This document shows positions 57,476-64,000 of a DNA stretch of 64,000 bases, piece after piece (the stretch's first letter is position 1; every line of letters starts with the position of its first letter). Source of the stretch: JACVCJ01 sp052437175 (GTDB taxonomy: Bacteria > Bacteroidota > Bacteroidia > CAIKAF01). The stretch spans positions 248,001 to 312,000 of the forward strand of contig JBQVOK010000003.1 of NCBI GenBank assembly GCA_052437175.1, given 5' to 3'. The notes beneath the pieces are model-generated. The model was not told the origin of the DNA and made no database searches. It worked only from the letters and a program-made list of their open reading frames with translations. The position numbers and the translations under genes are program-made.

Positions 57476-59998
57476 ATGAAGGATCGTGATTCCGCATCCG
57501 GGTGCGGGAAAAAATTTGATAAGAACGGGACCATACATAAACTGAAGCATTACCTTCCCCAGCAGGCCCCTTTAAAAGATTTTGTACATCATAACACACT
57601 GCATGCCTTCCAGGGATTGCCTTTTCATGATGCGCTGCGTTTTTCGGCCCATATATTCGGAGCCCGCAGCTATCTGCCCCTGGATGAATACCGCCGCCTG
57701 TATGCACAGGGACAGATCAACCCTGCCGTGTTGCGTCGTGTGATCTCTATCCGCAAAGGTACCGCCGATGCAGACCTCTGGGAAGATAAACTGTTGCTGC
57801 AGACCTATGATACTTCCCGGTCTGCGCGTATCGGTACACTCCGCGAAAAATGGAAGGATGTTTTCCGGGTAAACCTGGATAAAGAGGTGCATCCGCTGTT
57901 GTTCAGACTGGTAAACTCGTACCTGGACCAGGGGTTGGCGTCCCGGAGTTTTCCTGTGTACGGGGAGGGCTTCCTGGATTCACTGCGAACACTGGAACAG
58001 CGGAGCCACCTAAGTTTTTTCCGGAGCAAACGCGTGCGCGGACTTCTGCAGACACCCTCGCTGGGTATGGAAGAGCTGCTGACGGAAATGGTGGGACGGC
58101 CTGCACTTTTTGAACAATACCTTTTCGACCAGCAATTTGCACATCCGGGCTGGTCGGGTATGGTGTCCTATGTAGAAGATAACCCGGGCAGCCTGCTGGA
58201 CCGCCGTAAAATAAGCCTGCATGATTTTATTATGACAGAACTGCTGCTGGAACTGGACACGCTGGAACACAAGCTGGGTAAAGACCGGGTACCGCTGGGC
58301 ACAAAGGTACAGGCAGATATACAGCCCCTTTTTACATTGCCGGCAGCCGAAGAAAAAGATGAAGTTTTCGAAATGCTGCAGGAGGCGTATGAATGGAGCT
58401 ATTACGACCAGGTGCTTACCGGCCTGCAGATGAAGCACAAGCGCGCGGAAATACCGGACACGGTGCCGGAATACAGTTTCCAGGCCTTTCTGTGTATCGA
58501 TGACCGCGAGGGATCGCTGCGGCGCCACCTGGAAGAGCTCGATCCCCAATGCCGCACCTATGGTACGCCGGGCTTCTTTAATGTGGCTTTTTACTTTAGA
58601 CCGGCCTCGGGTAAGTTCTATACCAAGGCCTGTCCGGTGCCGCTGAACCCCAGGCATGTGATCAAGGAAACGGAAAGCCGCGGACAGTTTCGGACAGACC
58701 GGCATTTTAACCGGCAGGGTCAGGGGCTGCTCGGCGGCTGGATCATGTCGCAAACGCTCGGCTTTTTATCGCCCCTGCGCCTGTTGCTGAACCTTTCACG
58801 CCCTTCAGAAACAGCGGTGATGGTCTCGTCTTCGATGCTGATGCACAAAAACAGCCGGCTTACGATCGAGAACCGGGACCCCGCGCATATCGTGAACGGT
58901 CTGCAGGTGGGATTTACTGTAGAGGAAATGGCCGATCGTGTGGAACAACTCCTGAAGAGTACGGGCCTTGTCTGCGATTTTGCGCCCCTGGTGTATGTGA
59001 TCGGACATGGGGCCAGCAGTGTGAACAATACGCATTATGCGGGATACGACTGCGGTGCCTGTGGCGGAAGACCGGGTTCGGTGAATGCCCGCGTTTTTGC
59101 CTTTATGGCCAATCATGCCGGGGTGCGCCGGATACTGCGCGGGAAGGGCGTTTATATTCCCGAAAGTACACAGTTTATAGGGGCTTTGCACGATACTACA
59201 CGCGATGAGATCGAGTACTTTGATGAAGATGTGCTGCATGCCACGAACGGGATATTACATGCGCGCAATGCCCTGCTGTTCGAACAGGCCCTGGACCGGA
59301 ATGCTGCAGAAAGAGCGGCGAGGTTCCCGCTGCTGAATCGTAAGGGGCTTAGTGAAAAGGAGATACACAGGAAAGTAAAACGGCGGGCGGTATCTCTTTT
59401 TGAACCACGGCCCGAACTGAATCACGCCACCAATGCCCTGTGCATTATAGGCCGCCGCGAAAGTACCGAACACCTTTTCCTGAACCGGCGGAGTTTTATG
59501 CATTCCTATGACTACCGTACCGACAGCGAAGGGAAATTTCTTGCCGGAGCGCTGGCCGCGGCTACACCTGTGGCAGGAGGAATAAACCTGGAGTATTATT
59601 TTTCCAGGGTAGACCCGTCACGCTTCGGGGCCGGCAGCAAACTTTCGCATAATGTAATGGGCCTTATCGGTGTGGCCAACGGTACCGACGGGGACCTGCG
59701 CACAGGCCTGCCCGTACAGATGACCGAGCTGCATGAGCCGATGCGCCTGCTGATGGTCATTGAACAATTCCCGGATATTATTTCAAAAACCCTGAGCGGG
59801 TCGCCCGATCTGTACGAATGGTTTGCCAACAGCTGGATACACCTGGTGGCGCTGGAACCCGGATCCAAAAAACTCTATTTGTTCGGGGACGGCCGTTTCC
59901 GGGAATACAGCCCGGTAAATATGGCCCTGCCCCGCTTGCACAGCGGGGAGCCGATCGATCCGGTACATAGTCCGTTTGCCGTTTACCGTATAAAATAA
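57476..59998 (+). CDS. dabA: Probable inorganic carbon transporter subunit DabA
   Basis: A 840-residue DUF2309/DabA protein that works with DabB in energy-coupled CO2 hydration and accumulation. It carries the carbonic-anhydrase-like zinc site: C340 and D342 in FLCIDDREGS, H511 in VIGHGASS, and C526 in YDCGACGG. The N-terminal HHNTLHAFQGLPFHDAL and WFANSWIHLVALEP segments are also typical. It is cytoplasmic/peripheral; the partner that carries protons follows directly. Length is normal for the family. DabAB in non-autotrophs helps growth at low CO2. Confidence 0.93.
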   Translation: MKDRDSASGCGKKFDKNGTIHKLKHYLPQQAPLKDFVHHNTLHAFQGLPFHDALRFSAHIFGARSYLPLDEYRRLYAQGQINPAVLRRVISIRKGTADADLWEDKLLLQTYDTSRSARIGTLREKWKDVFRVNLDKEVHPLLFRLVNSYLDQGLASRSFPVYGEGFLDSLRTLEQRSHLSFFRSKRVRGLLQTPSLGMEELLTEMVGRPALFEQYLFDQQFAHPGWSGMVSYVEDNPGSLLDRRKISLHDFIMTELLLELDTLEHKLGKDRVPLGTKVQADIQPLFTLPAAEEKDEVFEMLQEAYEWSYYDQVLTGLQMKHKRAEIPDTVPEYSFQAFLCIDDREGSLRRHLEELDPQCRTYGTPGFFNVAFYFRPASGKFYTKACPVPLNPRHVIKETESRGQFRTDRHFNRQGQGLLGGWIMSQTLGFLSPLRLLLNLSRPSETAVMVSSSMLMHKNSRLTIENRDPAHIVNGLQVGFTVEEMADRVEQLLKSTGLVCDFAPLVYVIGHGASSVNNTHYAGYDCGACGGRPGSVNARVFAFMANHAGVRRILRGKGVYIPESTQFIGALHDTTRDEIEYFDEDVLHATNGILHARNALLFEQALDRNAAERAARFPLLNRKGLSEKEIHRKVKRRAVSLFEPRPELNHATNALCIIGRRESTEHLFLNRRSFMHSYDYRTDSEGKFLAGALAAATPVAGGINLEYYFSRVDPSRFGAGSKLSHNVMGLIGVANGTDGDLRTGLPVQMTELHEPMRLLMVIEQFPDIISKTLSGSPDLYEWFANSWIHLVALEPGSKKLYLFGDGRFREYSPVNMALPRLHSGEPIDPVHSPFAVYRIK

Positions 59999-59999
59999 T

Positions 60000-61871
60000 A
60001 TGAATATGGACCAGATACTGCCTGTTTTTGTGCTTGTGCCACTGGCCGGGTTTCTCATAAGCCTGCTGCTGCCGCGGCAGCACGAAAAAAAGATCGCGGC
60101 GCTCGCCGTTGGTACTACGCTGCTGAACCTGGTACTTTTCAGCATTTTTGTCGTTTACTGGCTCAGCCAGGGGCATCCTGTGCTGCACCGGGAAGAATTG
60201 TACCTGTACCGCTCGGGTGAATACAATTTTGTACTTGAGCTTTATTTTGACCGTATTGCCCTGGTATACCTGCTGGTGGGCCTGCTGCTGGCCTTTCTCA
60301 TTACGGCATACAGCCAGTATTACATGCACCGTGATCCTGGTTTTAAACGCTTTTTTACCACCATTTTGTTCTTTTATGCGGGCTATAACATCACGGTGCT
60401 TTCGGGTAATTTTGAAAGCCTTTTCATTGGCTGGGAGTTTATCGGCATTTCGTCGTTTTTGCTGGTGGCCTTTTACCGCGACCGTTACCTGCCCGTGCGT
60501 AATGCGGTAAAGGTTTTTGCGGTATACCGCATCGGTGATGTGGGCATACTGCTGGCCATGTGGGGAAGCCATCATTTCTGGCAGCGGAACATCAGCTTTG
60601 CGGCGCTGGACCCCGTGCATGATGCAGCGGGATACGGCAGACCGGGTCTTATGATCTTTATTGCCCTTATGCTGTTGCTGGCGGCCTGTGTTAAATCGGC
60701 CCAGTTCCCCTTTTCGTACTGGCTTCCCAAAGCCATGGAAGGGCCTACTACCTCAAGTGCCGTTTTTTATGGGTCACTCTCTGTACATTTCGGTGTCTTT
60801 ATTCTGTTGCGCAGTTTTCCCTTCTGGCAGGACCTGCTGTTTATACGGGTACTGGTGGCTGTGCTGGGTCTTGTAACGGCCATACTGGCCTATTTTACGG
60901 CACAGGTACAGTCTACGGCAAAAAGCCGGGTTGCCTATGCCTCGGTGAGCCAGATCGGACTTATCTTCCTGGAAGTGTCTGCCGGCTTTACCAACCTGGC
61001 TCTGCTACATTTTGCCGGGAATGCCTTTCTGCGTACCTATCAGCTGCTTATTTCGCCTTCGGCCCTGAGCTACCTGATACGGGAACAGTTTTACCGGTAT
61101 ACCCCACGCAGAGAGACTCCCGAAAGCGCTTTCCGAAGACGCGTGGGATCTACGCTGTATGTGCTGGCACTGCGGGAATGGAATATGGAACGACTGTTGA
61201 ACAAACTGGTTTTTTCGCCGCTCAAAAAAACGGGCAGACGTCTCCGTTTTGTGAACGGACGGAATGTATTTTTCTTTTTTGTGCCGGCCTACCTGGCCGG
61301 TCTGGCATTGCTGTACGCCGGCGATGTACTTCCGGGATGGCTGCGGCAGCATATTCCTGAATTTTTTTCACTGCTGGGTATCCTGATGGTATTGCGCTCC
61401 TTCAGCGAACGCCGGAACCCCTTCCTTGCCTGGCTGCTGGTGCTGATGAACCATTTCTGGGTGGCGCTGGCCGTTTCGTTCAACGAGTATTTCGACAGGA
61501 GCCAGGTGTTTATTTACCTCAGCGGTATTGTAAGCGGCGGGATACTGGGTGGTATTTGCCTGTACCTGTTATACCGGAGCGAAAAGAAATACTTTGACCT
61601 GAACCGGTATTACGGGCATGTGTATGAGCATCGCAGACTTTCACTGGTGTTTTTGCTGGCCGTTCTGGGCCTGGTGGGCTTTCCGCTTACACCTACTTTT
61701 GTGGGCGAAGACCTGATATTCAGCCATATTCATGAGACCCAGCCCGTGCTGGCCTTTTTCAATGCACTCGGGTTTATTTTCGGCGGCATTTCGCTCATAC
61801 GTATGTATGCCCGGCTTTTCCTGGGGCCGCACGTAAAGACCTATCACGAAACGTCTTACCGGTCGTCCTGA
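60000..61871 (+). CDS. dabB: DabB, NuoL-like membrane subunit of the inorganic carbon transporter
   Basis: A 623-residue proton-conducting membrane protein of the complex I NuoL/Mrp family, with about 15 predicted helices. Signatures: FFYAGYNITVLSGNFESLFIGWEFIGISSFLLVAFY, then KSAQFPFSYWLPKAMEGPTTSSAVFYGSL, typical for NuoL-like subunits. Starts one base after the dabA stop, so the pair is a single transcript. No other complex I genes are nearby, which supports the Dab reading over respiratory complex I. Confidence 0.92.
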   Translation: MNMDQILPVFVLVPLAGFLISLLLPRQHEKKIAALAVGTTLLNLVLFSIFVVYWLSQGHPVLHREELYLYRSGEYNFVLELYFDRIALVYLLVGLLLAFLITAYSQYYMHRDPGFKRFFTTILFFYAGYNITVLSGNFESLFIGWEFIGISSFLLVAFYRDRYLPVRNAVKVFAVYRIGDVGILLAMWGSHHFWQRNISFAALDPVHDAAGYGRPGLMIFIALMLLLAACVKSAQFPFSYWLPKAMEGPTTSSAVFYGSLSVHFGVFILLRSFPFWQDLLFIRVLVAVLGLVTAILAYFTAQVQSTAKSRVAYASVSQIGLIFLEVSAGFTNLALLHFAGNAFLRTYQLLISPSALSYLIREQFYRYTPRRETPESAFRRRVGSTLYVLALREWNMERLLNKLVFSPLKKTGRRLRFVNGRNVFFFFVPAYLAGLALLYAGDVLPGWLRQHIPEFFSLLGILMVLRSFSERRNPFLAWLLVLMNHFWVALAVSFNEYFDRSQVFIYLSGIVSGGILGGICLYLLYRSEKKYFDLNRYYGHVYEHRRLSLVFLLAVLGLVGFPLTPTFVGEDLIFSHIHETQPVLAFFNALGFIFGGISLIRMYARLFLGPHVKTYHETSYRSS

Positions 61872-61874
61872 CCA

Positions 61875-61910
61875 TAAAAAAAGCTGTCTCGCTTTGCAGC
61901 GGGACAGCTT
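61875..61910 (-). terminator. Intrinsic terminator of the RRM gene (and dab end)
   Basis: A 13-bp stem, AAGCTGTCTCGCT (61881-61893) with AGCGGGACAGCTT (61898-61910), loop TTGC. Read on the minus strand it ends in seven T, so it stops the RRM gene transcript; on the plus strand the stem lacks a T run but may weaken dab read-through. Confidence 0.82.
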
Positions 61911-61961
61911 AAATAAGGTTCAGAAAAGACGGTTACTGAAAATTAGGGTTAGCCCGTAATT

Positions 61962-62210
61962 TTATTTTTTGCCGCCCATAGCCTTGCTCACACGGAGCTG
62001 ACGACCTTGAGTTTCTTTTCCGTCGAGGCCTGCGATGGCAGCATCCTCGTTTCCTTCGTCGCTAAGTTCCACGAATCCAAAACCTTTACTTCTGCGGGTC
62101 TTGTTGTCGATAACGATCTTAGCCGACACTACCGGTCCGTATTCTGAGAATACGTCTGCCAAGTCGTTGTCGCGCATACGCCAGGGCAAGTTTCCTACAT
62201 AAAGAGCCAT
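61962..62210 (-). CDS. Small RRM RNA-binding protein
   Basis: An 82-residue protein made of one RRM domain: RNP2 LYVGNL at residues 3-8 and RNP1 KGFGFVEL near 44-51, then a short Gly/Lys tail (MGGKK). Start at MALYVGNL (62210); a longer frame upstream adds a hydrophobic run not found in relatives. Such cold-inducible RNA-binding proteins are common in Bacteroidota, which lack Hfq in many lineages. It is monocistronic. Confidence 0.93.
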   Translation of the reverse strand: MALYVGNLPWRMRDNDLADVFSEYGPVVSAKIVIDNKTRRSKGFGFVELSDEGNEDAAIAGLDGKETQGRQLRVSKAMGGKK

Positions 62211-62350
62211 AATGAAAAAATAATTAACAGCTGCAAGTTGCACAATTAATTTTGAAAAAGCCAAGTTTTCAGCAAATTAATTTACACTCCCGCAAGAATT
62301 TTTTGGAGCCCGGATTTTTCTTTTTTGGCAAGCCTGATTTTTGTCAGTAT

Positions 62351-62378
62351 TTTGTTACATTCCAATTAGCTACCTTTG
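62351..62378 (+). promoter_or_regulatory. Promoter of hmgA
   Basis: TTTG (62351-62354), 16 bases, TACCTTTG (62371-62378), a full -7 match; the ATG at 62402 follows 24 bases later. The spacing is a little short. Confidence 0.5.
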
Positions 62379-62401
62379 TAATACCTATTTATTGTAAAAG
62401 T

Positions 62402-63559
62402 ATGCCGATATATCATAAACTGGGAGCGTTCCCGCCCAAGAGACACACACAGTTCCGTAAGCCCGACGGTGGTTTGTACTACGAACAGCTGTTCGGAACG
62501 GAAGGTTTTTCGGGAATGGCATCCCTGCTGTACCATGTGCACCGCCCCACACAGATCCGCGGCGTGGCCGAACCGGTAAACATGAAACCCGAAGTGGCGG
62601 TGGAAAAGAACATCATTCCCCGTCGTCTGCTGGGTTTCCGTACCCAACCGGCCGACGATTTCCTGGAAGCCCGCCGTTACCAGCTGGTGAACAGCGACTG
62701 CTATATTTCGCTGGCCGCACCGCGCAAAAGCATGACGGACTATTTCTACAAAAATGCCGATGCCGATGAGTTGATCTTCGTGCACAAAGGTACAGGCACG
62801 CTGAAAACACTGGTGGGCAATATTCCCTTCGAATATGGCGATTACCTGCTGATACCCCGCGGTATGATCTACCAGATGCATTTTGACACAGAAGACAACC
62901 GCCTGCTGATCGTAGAGTCCTTTACCCCGATCTATACGCCCAAACGCTACCGCAACTGGTTCGGTCAGCTGATGGAACATTCGCCCTTCTGCGAGCGCGA
63001 TTATAAACTGCCGCAGCAGCTGGAAACCCACGACGAAAAGGGCGACTTTGTGGTAAAAGTGAAAAAGCAGGACCTGCTGCATTCCCTTACCTATGCCACG
63101 CACCCCTTCGACGTGATCGGCTGGGACGGTTATAACTATCCTTACGGCTTCAGCATTCATAATTTTGAACCCCTGGTAGGCCGCGTGCACCAGCCACCCC
63201 CGGTACACCAGACCTTCGAGACCGATAAGTTCGTGGTGTGCTCCTTCTGCCCGCGCCTGTACGACTGGCATCCGCTCAGTATCCCGGCGCCGTATAACCA
63301 CAGCAATATCGACAGCGACGAAGTGCTGTACTACGTAGACGGCGACTTTATGAGCCGTAACGACGTGGAAAAAGGAATGATCACCCTGCACCCCGGCGGT
63401 GTGCCGCATGGACCGCAACCCGGTGCCACGGAACGCTCCATCGGTAAAACCGAGACCAATGAGCTGGCCGTGATGATCGACACCTTCCGTCCGCTGCAGG
63501 TAACAAAAGATGCGCTCGGTATCGAAGATCCCGGTTATGTAAATTCATGGTTGGAATAA
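62402..63559 (+). CDS. hmgA: Homogentisate 1,2-dioxygenase
   Basis: Ring-cleaving iron dioxygenase of tyrosine and phenylalanine breakdown, 385 residues from MPIYHKLGAFPPKRHTQFR at 62402 (the frame is open upstream, but the promoter lies there). The short bacterial form: YYEQLFGTEGFSGMASLLYHVHRPT, YLLIPRGMIYQMHF, FDVIGWDGYNYPYGFSIHNFEP, HPGGVPHGPQPG with His iron ligands near the C-terminus. The next enzyme upstream in the pathway (hpd) is encoded directly after it. Confidence 0.93.
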   Translation: MPIYHKLGAFPPKRHTQFRKPDGGLYYEQLFGTEGFSGMASLLYHVHRPTQIRGVAEPVNMKPEVAVEKNIIPRRLLGFRTQPADDFLEARRYQLVNSDCYISLAAPRKSMTDYFYKNADADELIFVHKGTGTLKTLVGNIPFEYGDYLLIPRGMIYQMHFDTEDNRLLIVESFTPIYTPKRYRNWFGQLMEHSPFCERDYKLPQQLETHDEKGDFVVKVKKQDLLHSLTYATHPFDVIGWDGYNYPYGFSIHNFEPLVGRVHQPPPVHQTFETDKFVVCSFCPRLYDWHPLSIPAPYNHSNIDSDEVLYYVDGDFMSRNDVEKGMITLHPGGVPHGPQPGATERSIGKTETNELAVMIDTFRPLQVTKDALGIEDPGYVNSWLE

Positions 63560-63580
63560 TGGATTTCTTTAATAAATTTG
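63551..63580 (+). promoter_or_regulatory. Promoter of hpd at the end of hmgA
   Basis: TTG (63551-63553), 19 bases, TAAATTTG (63573-63580), a full -7 match at good spacing. It starts inside the last codons of hmgA, so hpd may be transcribed both from hmgA and on its own. Confidence 0.5.
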
Positions 63581-63614
63581 TAAAGAAAATTAACTATTAA
63601 AATATTTAACGATT

Positions 63615-64000
63615 ATGGATGCAGATATCAATGTACTGGATCACACCTATAAAAAAGTAGTTCCCGAGGCGCAGGACTTTCTGCCGCTGAAAGGCACCGA
63701 CTATGTAGAAATGTACGTAGGCGATGCCAAAAAGGCCGCCTATTACTTTAAAACGGCGTTCGGGTTCCAGGACCTGGCCTATGCCGGACTGGAAACAGGC
63801 GTTAAAGACCGCGTTTCCTATGTACTGCAGCAGGGTAAGATCCGACTGGTACTTACTGCGCCCCTTACCCCGGACAGCGAGCTGTGGAAACATATTTCCC
63901 TGCACGGCGACGGTGTAAAAGTAGTGGCCCTTTGGGTAGACGACGCCCGCAAGGCCTTTGAAGAAACCGTGGCCCGTGGTGCCAAACCGTACCTGGAGCC
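63615..64000 (+). CDS. hpd: 4-Hydroxyphenylpyruvate dioxygenase (partial, cut by window end)
   Basis: First 128 residues of a non-haem iron dioxygenase that makes homogentisate, the substrate of the enzyme encoded just upstream. After a short lead (MDADINVLDHTYKKVV) the N-terminal vicinal-oxygen-chelate half is clear: DYVEMYVGDAKKAAYYFKTAFGFQDLAYAGLETG, VLQQGKIRLVLTAP and HGDGVKVVALWVDDARKAFEE. The iron ligands lie in the C-terminal half, outside the window. The reading frame is still open at base 64000. Confidence 0.92.
   Translation, partial: MDADINVLDHTYKKVVPEAQDFLPLKGTDYVEMYVGDAKKAAYYFKTAFGFQDLAYAGLETGVKDRVSYVLQQGKIRLVLTAPLTPDSELWKHISLHGDGVKVVALWVDDARKAFEETVARGAKPYLE

Noticed and set aside
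60000..61871. NuoL of respiratory complex I
   Set aside because: The fold is NuoL-like, but no other nuo gene is near and the coupled DabA gene makes the carbon transporter reading far stronger.

Overview
The window looks like a chromosomal segment of a Bacteroidota bacterium, possibly of the Chitinophagales (the order is my inference). The evidence is as follows. Gene starts lack Shine-Dalgarno sequences. Many starts sit just downstream of the phylum-specific promoter (-33 TTTG, about 19 bases, -7 TAnnTTTG). There is a type IX secretion (T9SS) gene cluster with both type A and type B sorting domains, and there are PorP/SprF, DUF4230, GbsR and PIN-PhoH genes of the kind found in this phylum. 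Base composition is roughly balanced except for clearly AT-rich inserts near 33.7-36.0 kb and 42.3-43.1 kb.

Layout. 0-12.3 kb holds housekeeping and regulatory genes: a secreted M28 peptidase with a PDZ domain, an AraC-type regulator, a double SRPBCC protein, a GbsR regulator, a DEAD-box helicase with a structured leader, a PhoR/PhoB-like two-component pair, a very acidic small protein, a lipoprotein, thioredoxin, RecJ and a PepSY-like secreted protein. 12.3-19.1 kb holds an NtrC-type regulator facing a hybrid kinase with an Hpt domain, then a beta-helix/DUF4258/M20 peptidase run. 19.2-30.4 kb holds an SPFH-GYF protein with a zinc-ribbon membrane partner (YdjI/YdjG-like), DUF4230-gmk, an acyltransferase, an RND/rmlA/sugar-epimerase operon, a LolC-type permease and PhoH. 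30.4-32.5 kb carries four tandem paralogous secreted proteins.

32.5-43.1 kb is an accessory island. It opens with about 700 bp of intergenic repeats, including fourteen units of a 21-bp palindromic repeat, which lead into the promoter of an XRE regulator. Next comes an AT-rich two-gene ATPase plus HNH nuclease cassette that I read as a Septu-like (PtuAB) anti-phage system. Lipoprotein and unknown genes, a gene remnant, a HigB toxin with a HigA antitoxin fused to an ImmA/IrrE protease domain, and an AbiV-like abortive infection gene follow. Core genes resume at once with holB and pgk.

46.9-57.0 kb is a T9SS operon: a 1918-residue repeat protein with a type A sorting domain, a type B sorting-domain protein, a PorE-like OmpA lipid/peptidoglycan linker and a PorP/SprF outer-membrane protein. 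These genes probably display and anchor surface proteins together. 57.5-61.9 kb encodes a DabA-DabB inorganic carbon transporter. The window ends with an RRM RNA-binding protein and the tyrosine degradation genes hmgA and hpd (the latter cut by the window edge). No tRNA, rRNA, CRISPR array, transposase or integrase was seen.
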